Source of the DNA: Sphaeramia orbicularis
Lineage: Eukaryota; Chordata; Actinopteri; Kurtiformes; Apogonidae
Reading direction: 5' to 3'
Assembly: GCF_902148855.1 (NCBI RefSeq)
Contig: NC_043978.1
Span: forward strand, 28,011,686 to 28,075,685
DNA: 64,000 nt
Part shown: positions 61,572 to 64,000 of the stretch, one piece after another
Numbering within the stretch: position 1 is the first letter of the stretch
Layout of the letters: each line of letters starts with the position of its first letter
Translations under genes and position numbers: made by a program
Notes under the pieces: generated by a model
Databases searched by the model: none
What the model was told of the DNA's origin: nothing
Seen by the model: the letters and a program-made list of their open reading frames with translations, nothing else

Positions 61572-61900
61572 CTCAAAAAGTTATGGACAGATTTTGATGA
61601 AATTTTCAGGGTTTGTTGGAAATGGGATAAGGAAGAAATGATTAAATTTTGGTGGTGATCGGGGGTGGGGGGGCCCACGGGGGGGGGGGGGGTGCAGACC
61701 AGAAAATTTCATCAAAATCTGTCCATAACTTTTTGAGTTATGTTGCACACTAACGGACAGACAAACAGACAGACAGACAAACAAACCCTGGCAAAAACAT
61801 AACCTCCTTGGCGTGGGGGGGCCCACGGGGGGGGGGGGGGGGGGGGGGGGGGCACTGATCAGCTTTGGCGGAGGTCTGCGCTCTCCGAGTGCTTCTAGTT
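61572..61900. repeat. rearranged inverted copy of the ACAAACAA repeat
   Basis: The segment 61572–61690 is the 59362-type repeat in minus orientation, 61698–61815 is plus again, and 61853–61900 is minus, ending in the complement of CTAGAAGCACTCGGAGAG. G-runs mark the joints (about 61679–61692 and 61827–61852). Confidence 0.65.
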
Positions 61901-62577
61901 TTTTCCTGGGATGTATCAGTGATTAGCACTAACATCGGCTTTGGTGCATTTTTTATTTTTATTTTTCAAGGGTCATTCAAAAAAATACCCCTTAGTACCT
62001 TAATTCCACATTTACATCAAACGTCAGGACCAATTTCAACCTAAATGGATGAACAATTACACATAAACATACAAAAGACAATCCCATGGTGTATCCAAAT
62101 AAAATACTTGAAGAATGTAAGAAAAGAAAAGTTAAAAACAGACAAACTGTGGAGAAAAGGGCTTATAATGTGTCAGTTCTGATGTCGACACTGAAACCAC
62201 AAGTAACTGACCATTTTTGTCAGTTCATACTTTTCGATTTCATTTGAAGTTAAATGGTAGGTTTCTTAGTCTTCACATTATATTAATATTATATGAGATT
62301 CAGGACGGTTTGTACATAAAAAAACACCTTCAAGTTAAACTACATTTTAGAACCTGTCCTATTGTATAAAGAAGTTGAATCAGTACCTGAAATATTCGTG
62401 CTTCTACTTGTGTGTACTTTTCCAGCTCTGTCTGCTAAATGTATGTGCATGAATACAACAAATACAGCCGTCTCTACAATAGCAGAAACTTTGTCATGAA
62501 AAACTCTGGATCCCCTTCCTGTAGCCCATGCGACTTCAAAGGGCAGTCCATTTTGCTGCATTGTCCTCGGCTGGGGG

Positions 62578-62668
62578 TCAACTGAACTCCCTCTCAATTG
62601 TGTCCATCAGCTCCTCTTCTGATCCGTCGTACAGGATGACTGGCATGGTGAGAGAGGAGTTATGGCAG
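62578..62668 (-). CDS. terminal coding exon of an unidentified gene
   Basis: A strong acceptor (TCCGTCCACAG) precedes an open frame that ends in TGA. The last 22 residues read MPVILYDGSEEELM then DTIEREFS, an acidic, soluble-looking C-terminus that follows SCHNSSLT. The exon takes one phase-completing base first. Codon use and the splice site look genuine. I do not recognise the protein, and no upstream exon is visible within the remaining 1.3 kb. Confidence 0.6.
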
Positions 62669-64000
62669 CTGTGGACGGAAAGAACACGTCAAAAACACAC
62701 TTAAAAGCAAATAAAAATATGAGGAGGATTATCAGTCAGTCAGTTCTTCAGTATAAAACAACTAATATCATCATCAAACTATACATTATCCATGTTAATT
62801 AGGTTGTGTATGTTTGTCAGAATGGATAAATAGCTGAGGATCCCCCAACACAAAATTTGAACGAAAATTGAACGAAATTTATGGCATGGAAAGACTCATT
62901 AAGACTCACTACTGACAAATGTAAATAAAATATTGGGAAAAATGGGATGTTTATGTCAATCAAAGAAATCCTTGAACTTGTATAATCTTATACTTATGTA
63001 TGTGTATTTATTATTTATATTTATTTGCTTATTGTTTTTGGTTTGGTTTGTTTGTTTTTTAACACTATAGCAGCAAAACTGTTGGTTGAATTCATACCAA
63101 CTTTGGTTTATAGATTACCAGTGACCCAGAATAGATCTCATTACATTTTGGGAACAGTAGGTCAAAGTTAAAATTTTTCATGAATTTTTAAAATCTTTTT
63201 TCCCCATTTACTTATAATGGGTGAAATTTTAAATGTTTGTAGCAGCAAAACTATTATGTGAATTCATACCAAATTTGGTTTATAAATTGCCAGAGACCCA
63301 GAATACATGTCATTACATTTTGGGAAATGTAGGTCAAAGTTTCAATTTTTCACAAATTTTTTTTACATCCCCCCCCCATTTACTTATAATGGGTGAAATT
63401 TCACATGTCTGTAGCAGCAAAACTATTGGTTGAATTCATACCAGATTTGGTTTATAGATTACCAGTGACCCAGAATATATCTTATTACATTTTGGGAACA
63501 GTAGGTCAAAGTTCAAATTTTTCATGAATTTTTAAAATCTTTTTTCTCCATTTACTTATAATGGGGGAAATTTCACATGTCTGTGGCAGCAAAACTATTG
63601 GTTGAATTCATACCAAATAGACTTTGTAGACTGTCAGTGACCCAGAATAGATCTCATTACATTTTGGGAACAGTAGGTCAAAGTTCACATTTTTTTAAAA
63701 TTAATTTTTAAAATCTTCCCATTTACTTATAATGGGTGAAATATATGCGAGGGGTGGGGTTTGTTGGACCTGGCATGACTTGTTTTGACTTTTTTGCTTG
63801 ATTTGTCCTGAACCTGTCTGTATTTTATTCATCTAAAGGTTGAACCTAGATGCTCTAACTGTTGTGATCTGTTTTTTGTTTGTTTGTTTTTGTGTGATTT
63901 GTTTGTTCCATATACTGTAGAATTTGTATAGAAATAAAGTATTTAAAAAAAGGATGGATAAATAGCCCCACCCACTCTGATCTCCCTTCAACAAAGAGCC
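62669..64000. other. right edge, intron of the unidentified gene
   Basis: If the exon at 62578–62668 is real this is its upstream intron on the minus strand. Apart from the repeat at 63032–63783 nothing is recognised. Confidence 0.45.
63032..63783 (+). repeat. GCAGCAAAAC-type repeat, copy 4, tandemly expanded
   Basis: Four units starting at 63069, 63241, 63413 and 63585 give a constant 172-bp period. The last unit runs into the family tail GCGAGGGGTGGGG. The C-rich head seen in other copies is missing. Confidence 0.8.

Larger units (their letters stand above)
56640..62577. other. transposon-rich interval after KLHDC1
   Basis: The KLHDC1 3' untranslated region comes first. The rest is largely layered DNA transposons and retroelement tails, listed separately. 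Apart from a doubtful minus-strand open stretch at 58847–59031, I see no exon. Segments 58315–58840 and 60632–61570 hold nothing that I recognise. Confidence 0.6.

Overview
The window is nuclear DNA of a bony fish, most likely a teleost. It is AT-rich and carries compact intron-bearing vertebrate genes with GT–AG splicing, fish-type transposons (short hAT, Tc1/mariner and TTAA-flanked elements) and many microsatellites. I see no bacterial, viral, CRISPR or long LTR element. All gene models were built by hand from splice sites, reading phase and remembered vertebrate protein sequences; no search was run.

From left to right: a gene-free stretch (1–4230); MOK (minus, 4231–12593), a protein kinase of the RCK/MAK family; a short head-to-head interval; NEMF (plus, 12927–26661), the ribosome quality-control factor, complete in 32 coding exons and 1075 residues; a convergent 3' interval; KLHDC2 (minus, 28414–33000), 452 residues; POLE2 (minus, 34698–41625), complete in 19 exons and 527 residues, including one U12-type AT–AC intron; a divergent promoter interval; KLHDC1 (plus, 43213–56639), 394 residues; then a transposon-rich tract (56640–62577); and one terminal coding exon of an unidentified minus-strand gene (62578–62668), whose other exons lie in or beyond the last 1.3 kb.

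The NEMF–KLHDC2–KLHDC1–POLE2 neighbourhood is also known from mammals (human 14q21). Here the POLE2/KLHDC1 head-to-head pair is flipped relative to KLHDC2 and NEMF, and MOK, far away in human, abuts NEMF. KLHDC1 and KLHDC2 share exon lengths almost exon for exon, so they are old duplicates, and both keep the Arg/Arg/Ser pocket that binds C-terminal glycine degrons. NEMF adds C-terminal tails to stalled nascent chains, so the cluster holds genes for both writing and reading C-terminal signals, although KLHDC1/2 are not the known readers of NEMF tails.

The most unusual points are a MOK catalytic loop in which two compensating one-base indels replace the HRD motif, the AT–AC intron in POLE2, a near-perfect RFX X-box in MOK intron 1, an exact E2F site just upstream of POLE2, a hairpin element nested in a Tc1 copy, and two hAT elements whose target duplications abut.
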